The notes: generated by a model from the letters alone, not told the origin. DNA of 40,713 bases from Prevotella sp. (GCA_023663025.1 JAMPIC010000019.1:1-40713); one strand, 5' to 3'; counted from the stretch's first letter, positions 1 through 7,715 are shown. Made by a program: numbers and translations.

Positions 1-195
1 CATTCCTCACCCTCTTCCCCGTTTCGGGAGGATTTGCGCCCTACGGGCGCGGGGAGGGGATTTCGCCCTCTGCGGAGGGCGACCAGGGGCTCTGCCCCGT
101 GGACCTCGCAGCCTTGAAAGGCTGGCGAACTTTTTAGTCGCGGCTTCGCCGCGCGGGGCGCTGACGTTTTGTTTGTGCGCTAAACAACAATTTAC
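1..195 (-). repeat. Multi-hairpin dispersed repeat, left copy
   Basis: Inverted copy of the element at 40455-40645. Read on the minus strand it begins GTAAATTGTTGTTTAGCGC and runs through five short GC-rich stem-loops: CGCGGC/GCCGCG, CAGCCTT/AAGGCTG, GGGGC/GCCCC, CGCCCTC/GAGGGCG and GCGCCC/GGGCGC. The window begins inside it, so its far end is not visible. It lies just downstream of the thrS terminator and has no credible reading frame. The arm differences between the two copies preserve pairing, which suggests the folded form matters. Its function is unknown. Confidence 0.85.
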
Positions 196-203
196 TTTTC
201 CTT

Positions 204-243
204 AAAAAATGCGCAGAACCGCGATTTGGTTCTGCGCATTTTC
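204..243 (-). terminator. thrS terminator
   Basis: A perfect stem ATGCGCAGAACC/GGTTCTGCGCAT with a 7-base loop. On the minus strand it is followed by a T run. It lies 14 bases after the thrS stop codon. Confidence 0.9.
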
Positions 244-256
244 CGAATTATTAAAA

Positions 257-2203
257 TTATTTCGTCTTTTCGTCGTTTTCCGTGAAAATCTTCTCCAGTA
301 CCTCGTCCATGGGCATCGCCCCCAAATCGCCGTCCTTGCGGGAGCGGAGAGACAGCGTGCCCTCCTCGGCTTCCTTGTCGCCCACTATAAAGAAATAGGG
401 GATTTTTTCAAGCTGTGCCTGGCGTATCTTGTAGCCCACACCCTCCTTGCGGGAGTCTACAGTCGCCCTAATACCCCGCTTTTTCAGCTTGTCAAGCACC
501 TTTTGGCTGTACTCCATAGCCCTGTCGGTAACGGGGAGTATACGCACCTGTTCCGGCGCAAGCCACAGCGGCAGCGCCCCCGCATACGTCTCGATAAGGT
601 ACGCCAAAGTACGCTCGTAACAGCCGAGAGACGTTCTGTGAATGATATAGGGCATACGCTTTTTGCCGTCAACATCGGTGTACTCCATACCGAATTTCGC
701 CGCAAGCAGCATATCGATCTGAATTGTAACAAGGGTGTCCTCTTTGCCGTACACATTTTTATACTGAATGTCAAGCTTGGGACCGTAAAACGCAGCCTCG
801 TCTATACCCACGGTATATTCCAGACCGATACCGTCAAGGATTTTTTTCATTGCCGCCTGAGCCTCTTCCCACTGCTCGGCTGTACCCTCGTACTTGTTTT
901 TGGGGTTTGCGGGATCCCACTGGGAGAAGCGGAAAGTACACTTGTCAAGCAGTCCAACCGTGCCGAGAGCGTATTTGGCAAGCTCCATACAGCCCTTGAA
1001 TTCCTCCTCCAGCTGTTCGGGACGGATAATAAGGTGCCCCTCGGAAATGGTAAACTGCCGCACCCGGATAAGTCCGTGCATTTCGCCGCTGTCCTCGTTA
1101 CGGAACAGGGTTGAGGTCTCGCCCAAACGCATTGGCAGATCGCGGTAGGAACGTGCTCTGTTCAAAAATACCTGATACTGGAAAGGACAGGTCATGGGGC
1201 GCAGCGCGAAGCACTCTTTCGTCTCGTCGTGAGGGTCGCCCAAAATGAACATACCGTCAAGGTAGTGATCCCAGTGCCCCGAGATTTTGTACAGCTCACG
1301 CTTCGCCATATAGGGGGTTTTCGTCAGCAGGTAGCCGTGTTCCGCCTCAAAGTCCTCAACCCAGCGCTGCATAATCTGAATGACCTTCGCGCCCTTCGGC
1401 AGGATAACGGGCAGTCCCTGACCTATGCAGTCCACCGTGGTAAAGTATTCCAGTTCACGGCCCAGCTTGTTGTGATCCCGCTTTTTGGCTTCCTCGTCCG
1501 CTTTGAGACGTTCCTCCAGCTGGCTTGCCTTGGGGTACGCCGTACCGTACACACGGGAGAGCATTTTGTTTTTCTCGCTGCCCCGCCAGTACGCGCCCGT
1601 GCAGGACGTAAGCTTAAACGCCTTGACGGGGGAGGTGTTCATCAGGTGGGGACCCGCGCACAGGTCGGTAAAGTCCCCCTGCCGGTAGAAGCTGATGTCC
1701 TCGCCCTTGCCGGCGTGCTCTTGGCAAAGCTCGACTTTGTAAGGCTCGCCCGCCTTTTCCAGCATGGCGATAGCTTCCTCCGCGGGCAGACCGAACTGCT
1801 CGATGTCGATTCCCTCTTTGACGATTTTTTTCATTTCCGCTTCGATATTCGCCAATTCCTCTGCCGAAAACGCCTTTTCGGTGTCGAAATCGTAGTAGAA
1901 GCCGCCGTCGATTGCTGGACCTATGGCAAGCTTGACATTGGGGTACAGCCGTTTCACCGCCTGTGCCAGAATGTGGGAAGCGGTGTGCCAGAACGTCTTT
2001 TTGCCCTCGTCGCTGTCGAAAGTCATTACCTCAAACTGGCAGTCTTTGTCAACCATGGTACGCAAATCGCGGACTTCACCGTCGATTTTTACGCAGCACG
2101 CGGATTTGTACAGACCCATGCCGATACCCTTGACGATCTCGGCGGCGGGCATTGCGGCTTCGATTTCCTTAACCGAGCCGTCTTTTAAAGTTAGCTTGAT
2201 CAT
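257..2203 (-). CDS. thrS: Threonine--tRNA ligase
   Basis: Cytoplasmic class II synthetase that charges tRNA-Thr. The 648-residue length is normal for the family. A TGS domain occupies about residues 1-60. The editing domain carries HTASH (His73 and His77) and CAGPH (Cys182 and His186), the zinc-like hydrolytic motifs that remove misacylated Ser-tRNA. The catalytic core has the class II arginine motif (FRNEDSGEMHGLIRVRQF) and the zinc ligands in MTCPF, EGH and IIHRTS. The anticodon-binding domain begins near residue 545. The ATG follows an AAAAAGGAG ribosome site. It lies 104 bases after vanW with no terminator between them. The only leader RNA visible is the T-box upstream of vanW, so the two genes are probably co-transcribed and threonine-controlled. 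Confidence 0.97.
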   Translation of the reverse strand: MIKLTLKDGSVKEIEAAMPAAEIVKGIGMGLYKSACCVKIDGEVRDLRTMVDKDCQFEVMTFDSDEGKKTFWHTASHILAQAVKRLYPNVKLAIGPAIDGGFYYDFDTEKAFSAEELANIEAEMKKIVKEGIDIEQFGLPAEEAIAMLEKAGEPYKVELCQEHAGKGEDISFYRQGDFTDLCAGPHLMNTSPVKAFKLTSCTGAYWRGSEKNKMLSRVYGTAYPKASQLEERLKADEEAKKRDHNKLGRELEYFTTVDCIGQGLPVILPKGAKVIQIMQRWVEDFEAEHGYLLTKTPYMAKRELYKISGHWDHYLDGMFILGDPHDETKECFALRPMTCPFQYQVFLNRARSYRDLPMRLGETSTLFRNEDSGEMHGLIRVRQFTISEGHLIIRPEQLEEEFKGCMELAKYALGTVGLLDKCTFRFSQWDPANPKNKYEGTAEQWEEAQAAMKKILDGIGLEYTVGIDEAAFYGPKLDIQYKNVYGKEDTLVTIQIDMLLAAKFGMEYTDVDGKKRMPYIIHRTSLGCYERTLAYLIETYAGALPLWLAPEQVRILPVTDRAMEYSQKVLDKLKKRGIRATVDSRKEGVGYKIRQAQLEKIPYFFIVGDKEAEEGTLSLRSRKDGDLGAMPMDEVLEKIFTENDEKTK

Positions 2204-2307
2204 TTTGATACTCTCCTTTTTTAGATAATAGAAGACAGAGGGTAGAGGATAGAAATTATTCCCCCTGCTTCATTTGTTTATTTGTATAATTTATGATAAA
2301 TATTACA

Positions 2308-3150
2308 TTATGTACAATTTATATCGTCGGCAATTTTTTGCCCGTCAATATCATATGCGACTTTAGCGTTATTTTTCCTTATAAGCTCCTTTTTTATGAG
2401 CCTGCCCGTGCGGGAATCCACAACCGCCCTGTAGACCTCTCCCCTGCGGTAAACGCCGTCCTCCGTTCGGACAAACCGCTCGTTTTCGGCTTTTACATGG
2501 AAAGCGAATTTTGAACGGTCGACCGCCCGAAGCTCGCCGCGGAGATACTCCCCGTCGGTATAAACTATTATCTGATAGGTGTTGAGGGTGTTGTTTTTCA
2601 GCCTGTAGTCAAGGTAGTTGTACAGCACAGACGTGCCCGTGCCGAAAGGGACTTTCCTGCCGTAATCGGGGAAAAGGTCGATTTGGTCGTGGTGGTGGTG
2701 CTCCTCTATTTCAAGTTCGGAGTGCAGAGCCATCCAGTGAATAAGGTTTGTAAGCTGGCAAAGCCCGCCGCCCACGCCTTGGGACGGTTTCCCGCCCTCG
2801 ATAGTCAGTCCCTCAAGATAGCCTTTTTCGGCGGTGGGATTACCCACAAGCCGCCAAAATGAAAAGGTCTCGCCGGGGTGTATGAGTATTCCGGAAATTT
2901 TCGGCGCGGCTATGGACAGGTTTACCGCCTTGTTTTCCTGAAGCCGCATATCTGCGTTGCCAAGCCGCCTTCGTATCAGGGAGCTGTGCTTATAGAGCGT
3001 TACGGGCAGCTTTTCCCGGGATATTTCCACCGAAAAGCGTTTGCCGGAAACGGCGGCGAAAAAATTTTTCAGCCGTCTCAGGAATATGCACTTTGCCGTT
3101 GAAAGCCTGTAGGTGAACGGGGATATCTGGCAGAACAGCCGTCTTTTCAT
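2308..3150 (-). CDS. VanW family protein
   Basis: A 280-residue protein of the VanW family, first known from some vancomycin-resistance clusters; its biochemical role is not established. The N-terminal MKRRLFCQISPFTY block, the central HPGETFSFWRLVG segment and the GVGGGLCQLTN block are family hallmarks. There is no clear signal peptide. The frame is open for another 72 codons upstream, but the ATG at 3150 has an AGGAG site eight bases before it and matches the usual family start, so I chose it. No vanA/B/D-type ligase or dehydrogenase genes are nearby, so this is not evidence of vancomycin resistance. It lies between a T-box terminator and thrS, an uncommon place for this family. The promoter at 3572-3600 probably serves it. 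Confidence 0.9.
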   Translation of the reverse strand: MKRRLFCQISPFTYRLSTAKCIFLRRLKNFFAAVSGKRFSVEISREKLPVTLYKHSSLIRRRLGNADMRLQENKAVNLSIAAPKISGILIHPGETFSFWRLVGNPTAEKGYLEGLTIEGGKPSQGVGGGLCQLTNLIHWMALHSELEIEEHHHHDQIDLFPDYGRKVPFGTGTSVLYNYLDYRLKNNTLNTYQIIVYTDGEYLRGELRAVDRSKFAFHVKAENERFVRTEDGVYRRGEVYRAVVDSRTGRLIKKELIRKNNAKVAYDIDGQKIADDINCT

Positions 3151-3293
3151 ATGTGAAGCTCCTATCCTTTTCGGTGTTATCCAAATAATAACACTGCGGA
3201 GGAAAAACTTCAACGGCTGTTCCGAATTGTAACTGCTTCGACACCGAATTATAATCGGACGGTAACAGCGGCGTTTGGATTTTATTACAAAAC

Positions 3294-3566
3294 AAAAAAT
3301 AAATCCCTTAATCCTGTCGGGACTAAGGGACGGTACTGCCGTGTTTCCACCCAAATTCATATACAAGCTGTAATACTGCGTGAAATATTACAAAAAGTAT
3401 ACCTCGTTATGCTCTGTAACGGGAGCGACCCGCCGTGTATTGGACGGACTCAAAGGCGGTGTGCATTGCACTTGGGAATGTCCCGTTTTTCAGCTTCCGC
3501 GGAACTCTCTGAAAACCCGTGTCGTACAGTGCCTTCCTTATCGGCGTTTTACTGTATTTATTCCGG
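3294..3566 (-). promoter_or_regulatory. T-box leader, probable threonine specifier
   Basis: Minus-strand leader with the canonical T-box parts in order. AGAGAG at 3505-3510 is followed by a stem-I hairpin containing GAAGCTGAAA. The specifier region GCACACCGCCTTTGAG follows. Then come a stem GTAATA/TATTAC, the T-box bulge TTTGGGTGGAAACACGG at 3339-3355, and a terminator stem TCCCTTAGTCC/GGATTAAGGGA at 3304-3330 with a T-rich tail. By its distance to TTGAG, the specifier is ACC (Thr) at 3458-3460; GCC (Ala) is the main alternative. thrS two genes downstream supports Thr. Uncharged tRNA-Thr would stabilise the antiterminator and turn on vanW and thrS. Confidence 0.88.
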
Positions 3567-3571
3567 AATTA

Positions 3572-3600
3572 AGTTTACTGCTCTCTTGCGAATTTGTCAA
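3572..3600 (-). promoter_or_regulatory. Promoter of the T-box/vanW/thrS unit
   Basis: TTGACA, 17 bases, TAAACT on the minus strand. It lies inside the last codons of the small gene at 3575-3712, whose TAA stop forms part of the -10 box. The predicted start falls about 55 bases before the AGAGAG element of the T-box. Confidence 0.7.
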
Positions 3601-3712
3601 TAAGCTGCAGCACTTCGTCTTTTGTATAATCTGTTTTCTCACCATTGGTAAAAATCAGTCTTAATTCATAAAGGACAGCCAGCCTCACATCCTGCCTTGC
3701 GTTATCGGACAT
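3575..3712 (-). CDS. Small hypothetical protein (45 aa)
   Basis: Short frame starting MSDNARQDVRL and ending DKFAREQ, predicted soluble and mostly helical, with many charged residues. A strong AAGGAGG site lies nine bases before the ATG. A consensus promoter (3755-3783) lies about 40 bases further upstream. This combination makes it a likely real gene despite its length. I do not recognise a family. Its 3' end contains the promoter of the downstream T-box unit. It could be a small regulator or merely a conserved small protein. Confidence 0.65.
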   Translation of the reverse strand: MSDNARQDVRLAVLYELRLIFTNGEKTDYTKDEVLQLIDKFAREQ

Positions 3713-3754
3713 AACAGACCGCCTCCTTAAAGAAATAACCCTGCCGTTAATTTC

Positions 3755-3783
3755 ACTATAGCACTTTTTTTCCCGTTTGTCAA
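3755..3783 (-). promoter_or_regulatory. Promoter of the 45-aa gene
   Basis: TTGACA, 17 bases, TATAGT on the minus strand, a near-consensus sigma-A site. It is divergent from the plus-strand promoter at 3848-3876. Confidence 0.7.
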
Positions 3784-3847
3784 CCGTCTTTTTTCACATA
3801 CAAAAGGGCGTTTTATTATGAAATAGTGTCAAATTGTATAATTTTCC

Positions 3848-3876
3848 TTGACAAATGAAAGATTTTATATTAAAAT
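3848..3876 (+). promoter_or_regulatory. Probable rny promoter
   Basis: TTGACA, 17 bases, TAAAAT. It would give a transcript starting near 3883, with a leader of about 365 bases before rny. Confidence 0.65.
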
Positions 3877-3883
3877 AAGAGAA

Positions 3884-4237
3884 TGAATGCAATGTATTTA
3901 AATAAACGGTTTGGGGATATCCGCAGCCGTACAGATAAATTGCTGTTCAATTTTTTTCTTTCTTCTATGGCGAATAGAAGGTTTTCATATAGTATAGGCG
4001 GATAAATTTGTTTTACTCACAGTATTTTTCTTCGGAAAAATCGCTTCGGGTATTTTTACATTTCGATACACGATACACAGAGTATGGCTGTATCCGTAAA
4101 ACCATCGGGCCGCCCCTCCGTAACGGGGGCGGACTTTACAGGTCGGGAAGGGTTCGCGGCGGCAATGCCGGGATCGAGTTATCCCGTTTGACAATCGTAT
4201 ATAGTGAAAGCCTTTATTCTCCTTGAAGAAATACTAT
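3884..4237 (+). other. Long structured leader of rny
   Basis: No supported gene lies in this stretch. It holds several stem-loops: CTTCTAT/ATAGAAG near 3963-3980; ATTTTTC-TTCG-GAAAAAT near 4024-4041 (a UUCG tetraloop); a GC-rich hairpin CCGCCCC/GGGGCGG near 4110-4132; GGC-AAT-GCC near 4161-4169; and CGGGAT/ATCCCG at 4170-4187. None has a T run that would make it a terminator. I could not match it to a known riboswitch class. It may be a regulatory leader, possibly bound or cut by RNase Y itself. Confidence 0.45.
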
Positions 4238-4248
4238 AAAGGAGGTAA

Positions 4249-5808
4249 ATGGGTTTGGAATTCATTATCGGAATCATAGCGTTCGTCGTGGGCGCGGCGG
4301 TTTCCGGATTCGTCATGTTCAAGGTCGGTATAAATTACCGTAAGCAGCAGGCGGAATCCGCTATAGGCTCCGCCGAAAAGGAAGCCGAGAGAATTATCGA
4401 GGACGCTAAAAAAGAAGCCGAGAGCAAGAAAAAGATCGCTCTTGTGGAGGCTAAGGACGAGATCCACAAAAGCCGCTCCGAGCTTGAAAAGGAGATCAAG
4501 GAGCGCAGAAGCGATATGTCCCGCCAGGAAAGGCGCATTCAGCAGAAAGAGGAAAATCTCGACAAGAAAAGCGACAACATGGAAAAGAAAGACGAGCTTT
4601 TGCAGAAAAAGCTGAAACAGGCGGAGGAAAAGCTCGAGGAAGCCGACAAGATCAAAAGATCACAGATGGAAATTCTGGAAAAAATTTCGCAGTTTACCAT
4701 GGAGCAGGCAAAGGAACACCTGCTGTCCATGCTGGAGAACGACCTTGTTCACGATAAGGCGCTGAAAATACAGCAGTACGAGACCCAGCTCAAGGACGAG
4801 TGCGAGGAAAAGGCGAGAGACCTTATTTCTCTGGCGGTTTCCAAATGCGCCGCGGATCAGGTTTCCGAGACGGCGGTTTCGGTTGTTCCCCTGCCCAATG
4901 ACGAGATGAAAGGACGTATCATAGGCCGCGAGGGACGGAATATCCGCACGCTGGAGACCCTTACGGGCGTTGACCTTATTATAGACGATACCCCCGAGGC
5001 GATAACGCTGTCCTGCTTCGACCAGGCAAGGCGCGAGGTGGCGAGGATCGCTCTCGAAAAGCTTATCGCGGACGGACGCATTCACCCCTCCCGTATCGAG
5101 GAAATGGTCGACAAGGCGCGCCGCGAGGTTGAACATAAGATCAAGCAGGAGGGCGAAAGAGCCGTTCTGGAGACCAATGTTCACGGTCTCAACCATGAGC
5201 TTGTCCGCCTTATCGGACGGCTTCACTACCGTACATCTTACCGTCAGAACGTTCTCAACCACTCCATCGAGGTGGCTCACCTTGCGGGAATTATGGCTTC
5301 CGAGCTTGGCGTGGACGCAAATCTTGCCCGCCGCGCGGGACTTCTCCACGACGTGGGCAAGGCTCTCAGCTATGAGATAGAGGGCTCTCACGTTCAGATA
5401 GGCGTGGACGTGTGCCGCAAGTACAAAGAAAGCGCCGACGTTATCCACGCCATTGAAGCGCACCACGGCGACGTGGAGGCTAAGACGGTCGTAGCCACCC
5501 TTGTGCAGGCTGCCGACGCCATTTCCGCGGCAAGACCAGGCGCGAGAAGCGAGAATTACGAGAACTACATCAAGCGTCTCCAGAAGCTGGAGGAGATATG
5601 CACGTCTTACGACGGGGTTGAAAAGTCCTTTGCCATTCAGGCGGGACGGGAAGTGCGCATAATGGTATTCCCCGACAAGATCAACGACGAGAAGATGACC
5701 ATTGTCGCCCGCGAGATCGCTCAGCGCATCGAAAACGAGATGGATTATCCCGGACAGATCAAGATAAATCTTATCAGAGAGAGCCGCGCTGTTGAATACG
5801 CAAAGTAA
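4249..5808 (+). CDS. rny: Ribonuclease Y
   Basis: Membrane-anchored endoribonuclease that begins mRNA decay in Firmicutes. The 519-residue length is usual. An N-terminal membrane helix (about residues 3-25) is followed by a long, highly charged coiled coil to about residue 185. The KH RNA-binding domain has GRIIGREGRNIRTLE. The HD hydrolase domain carries HSIEVAHL, LLHDVGKA and EAHHGD, the metal-binding His/Asp residues. The start is uncertain: the ATG at 4249 is only three bases from GGAGG, whereas a TTG at 4255 lies nine bases away and would give MEFIIGIIAF. The gene follows a long structured leader and ends before a strong terminator. Confidence 0.97.
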   Translation: MGLEFIIGIIAFVVGAAVSGFVMFKVGINYRKQQAESAIGSAEKEAERIIEDAKKEAESKKKIALVEAKDEIHKSRSELEKEIKERRSDMSRQERRIQQKEENLDKKSDNMEKKDELLQKKLKQAEEKLEEADKIKRSQMEILEKISQFTMEQAKEHLLSMLENDLVHDKALKIQQYETQLKDECEEKARDLISLAVSKCAADQVSETAVSVVPLPNDEMKGRIIGREGRNIRTLETLTGVDLIIDDTPEAITLSCFDQARREVARIALEKLIADGRIHPSRIEEMVDKARREVEHKIKQEGERAVLETNVHGLNHELVRLIGRLHYRTSYRQNVLNHSIEVAHLAGIMASELGVDANLARRAGLLHDVGKALSYEIEGSHVQIGVDVCRKYKESADVIHAIEAHHGDVEAKTVVATLVQAADAISAARPGARSENYENYIKRLQKLEEICTSYDGVEKSFAIQAGREVRIMVFPDKINDEKMTIVAREIAQRIENEMDYPGQIKINLIRESRAVEYAK

Positions 5809-5840
5809 TATTTTGAATATTTATACCTAAAGTAACAATA

Positions 5841-5871
5841 AAAACAGGGGCTTTCCGCAAGCCCCTGTTTT
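5841..5871 (+). terminator. rny terminator
   Basis: Stem AAAACAGGGGC/GCCCCTGTTTT with a 9-base loop. Its T run is followed within a few bases by the GGAGG site of the next gene. It has T runs on both strands. Confidence 0.85.
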
Positions 5872-5886
5872 GGCAGGAGGATTTTT

Positions 5887-7302
5887 ATGCCAAAGACGAT
5901 TTTCGGTACAACGGAAAAATCCAATTTTATACTTAATATGAATAAAAGTACGGTCAGGAATTGGGTCACGGGACTGCTGTGCGCCTGCGTTATCGTTCCG
6001 CTGCTGGGCGGCATATTCATGACCGCCGTACCGGGAACAAGCGCGCTGCTGGGCGCTTTCCTCTACGCCACGGGCTTTTCCTGCATACTTTTCTATATAG
6101 TGCTGCTGCTGAGAAAGGATATCAGGCTGAAAGAATATCCCTGCGCCTATTTGATTTTCGGATTGGCGGCGCTGGCGTTTGCGTCCTATTACCGCGTGGT
6201 TCTGAGCGGAGAGAGCGCCGAGACGGTAAATACCGCTCTGCTGGGCGAAAACGGCAGATATGAGGGACTGCTTGCTTTGCTTGCTTATTTCGGGATATTT
6301 CTGCTTGCGGCGGCGGTGCTGAAAAGAAGCTCGGTAAAGGTAATTTTCGACATTCTTGTGGGAGCGGGTATAGTTCAGGGGATTGTGGCGGTTATGCAGC
6401 ATATCCCTTGGGATTTCCCCTCGGATTTCAGGAAGCTTCCCGCGCTGCTGCTTCTGAAAGACGTTCATCTTTCAAGCGGTTTGTCGGACAGTCCCATATT
6501 CTACGGCTCGTTTCTGACGCTTGTTACGGCTGTGGCGGCGGCGGGAGCGATGTATGAGAAGAATATAATCCGCGCAAGGGTATACGGGGTATCGGCTGTG
6601 TTTTTCTTTCTGACGGGACTTTTCACCTCGTCGGTGGTACCTCTTATAGGCATAGGAACGGCGTTTGTTATACTGACCGTGACGGAATTTACCGCGGGAA
6701 AGGGCGACACTCATTTTGAGGATGGCGTGCTGAAAAGCTCGCGGAAACGTCTTGCGGCAATGCTTATGGGAACAGCCGCCGTTCTGGGACTGGTGCTGGC
6801 GTTTCAGGGGATATGGCTGCGTGACAAGGCGATCGCCTATACAGACGGTTTTTACCGGCTCTACATCATTAACGGACCGTCGCCGGTGAACTATGATTCC
6901 CTATGGAAGATAGGAGCGGAAAGAAGCTTTATCATTATAAAGGAGCACCCGCTTTTGGGTATAGGTCCCGACCTTATGGCTAAGTTTCAGCTTTATTCGG
7001 AAGAACTTTCTACAGACGGTATAGACCGCAGCTATAATGAGTATCTGTATACTGCCGCGACAAGAGGCATACCGTCGCTTGCGGTATATCTTGCTCTGCT
7101 TGCGGCAAGCTTTGTCAGACTTTTCAAGGATATGCGGGAGTTTGCCTCGGACAGGGAAAATTGGTTTCGTCCAGCGCTGCTTGCGGCGGTGACGGCGTAC
7201 TCCGTACAGGCTTTTTTCAGCGCCAGCGCAGTAACGGTTGCACCGTTTTTCTGGCTGCTTCTGGGAATTTCCTGGTCGAAGTTCACGGAGGATAAAGCGT
7301 AA
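5887..7302 (+). CDS. O-antigen ligase/polymerase-like membrane protein
   Basis: A 471-residue polytopic membrane protein with about ten or more hydrophobic segments. A large extracytoplasmic loop near residues 300-400 contains HPLLGIGPDLM and DRSYNEYLYTAATRGI. These resemble the loop of the Wzy_C/WaaL family, whose members join or polymerise surface glycans; there the usual motif is HNxYL after HPLxGxGP. In a Gram-positive it may act on a teichoic acid, exopolysaccharide or glycoprotein glycan, but no glycosyltransferases lie nearby to show which. The ATG at 5887 has GCAGGAGG six bases before it; an internal Met 17 codons later has none. It follows directly on the rny terminator, so it depends on read-through or a promoter I did not identify. 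Confidence 0.75.
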   Translation: MPKTIFGTTEKSNFILNMNKSTVRNWVTGLLCACVIVPLLGGIFMTAVPGTSALLGAFLYATGFSCILFYIVLLLRKDIRLKEYPCAYLIFGLAALAFASYYRVVLSGESAETVNTALLGENGRYEGLLALLAYFGIFLLAAAVLKRSSVKVIFDILVGAGIVQGIVAVMQHIPWDFPSDFRKLPALLLLKDVHLSSGLSDSPIFYGSFLTLVTAVAAAGAMYEKNIIRARVYGVSAVFFFLTGLFTSSVVPLIGIGTAFVILTVTEFTAGKGDTHFEDGVLKSSRKRLAAMLMGTAAVLGLVLAFQGIWLRDKAIAYTDGFYRLYIINGPSPVNYDSLWKIGAERSFIIIKEHPLLGIGPDLMAKFQLYSEELSTDGIDRSYNEYLYTAATRGIPSLAVYLALLAASFVRLFKDMREFASDRENWFRPALLAAVTAYSVQAFFSASAVTVAPFFWLLLGISWSKFTEDKA

Positions 7303-7306
7303 AATA

Positions 7307-7340
7307 ACCCCGTTCCGGCAAAGGAACGGGGTAAATATTT
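7307..7340 (+). terminator. Terminator after the ligase-like gene
   Basis: Stem ACCCCGTTCC/GGAACGGGGT with a 6-base loop and a weak AAATATTT tail, four bases after the stop codon. Confidence 0.75.
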
Positions 7341-7367
7341 GACAAAACCGACAAAATATGCTAAAAT
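7339..7367 (+). promoter_or_regulatory. Toxin promoter, copy A
   Basis: TTGACA, 17 bases, TAAAAT. It is homologous to the copy B promoter but has a weaker -10 box. Confidence 0.6.
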
Positions 7368-7396
7368 GATACTGGTGCGCCACACGGCGGCTTGCC

Positions 7397-7440
7397 AAAC
7401 GCTTCGCGTTTGACTGCGAGTTTTCGTGAACGAAAACTCG
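7397..7440 (+). other. Foreign hairpin segment in copy A
   Basis: Two adjacent hairpins, AAACGC-TTC-GCGTTT at 7397-7411 and CGAGTTTTCGT-GA-ACGAAAACTCG at 7417-7440. They occupy the place where copy B has the ribosome site and first codons of the toxin. They are absent from copy B. Confidence 0.7.
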
Positions 7441-7467
7441 CGGACAGCACATTCATTTAAGTAAGAC

Positions 7468-7545
7468 TTGTTTCTTTTCGTAACAATGTTGACCGGCGTT
7501 ATTGCCCTTATTTTTGACATAATCAAGTTCTTCAAGAAAAAGTAA
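7468..7545 (+). pseudogene. Holin-like toxin remnant, copy A
   Basis: The last 25 codons of the toxin are kept, identical to copy B. The ribosome site and first six codons are gone. An in-frame TAA lies two codons before the homologous region. The only possible starts are an unsupported TTG at 7468 or an internal ATG, neither with a ribosome site. Confidence 0.75.
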
Positions 7546-7554
7546 GGCTGAAAT

Positions 7555-7592
7555 AAAAAAACCGCCCAAGTTTCCAGCCTCGGCGGTTTTTT
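7555..7592. terminator. Bidirectional terminator, copy A
   Basis: CCGCC/GGCGG stem with a 15-base loop (CAAGTTTCCAGCCTC), with A and T runs on its two sides so that it can act on both strands. The loop differs from that of copy B at three positions. Confidence 0.85.
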
Positions 7593-7634
7593 AACCAATG
7601 AATGGGAGCAGCCGCTTGTTCGGCGCACCTTTAT
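7555..7634 (-). ncRNA. Putative antitoxin antisense RNA, copy A
   Basis: Predicted transcript of about 80 nt from the minus promoter at 7641-7669 to the shared terminator. It carries GGTGCGCC near its 5' end. It has no reading frame of note. It remains intact although the toxin of this copy is broken. It is inferred from the promoter and terminator only. Confidence 0.55.
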
Positions 7635-7640
7635 ATTTAA

Positions 7641-7669
7641 AGTATACACCCTCCCGCCGAATTTGTCAA
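7641..7669 (-). promoter_or_regulatory. Antisense promoter, copy A
   Basis: TTGACA, 17 bases, TATACT on the minus strand, pointing back towards the toxin. Confidence 0.75.
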
Positions 7670-7686
7670 GCGGTTTTATAAAAATA

Positions 7687-7715
7687 TTGACAAATCCGAC
7701 AAAATATGATATAAT
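7687..7715 (+). promoter_or_regulatory. Toxin promoter, copy B
   Basis: A perfect sigma-A consensus: TTGACA, 17 bases, TATAAT. The predicted start is near 7722, giving a leader of about 47 nt. Confidence 0.85.

Noticed and set aside
2308..3150. vanW taken as a sign of a vancomycin-resistance cluster
   Set aside because: No van ligase, dehydrogenase, peptidase or two-component genes are in the window, and VanW proteins are widespread in Clostridia.
4188..4210. TTGACA near 4188 as a second rny promoter
   Set aside because: No -10 box at 16-18 bases; TATAGT lies only six bases away.
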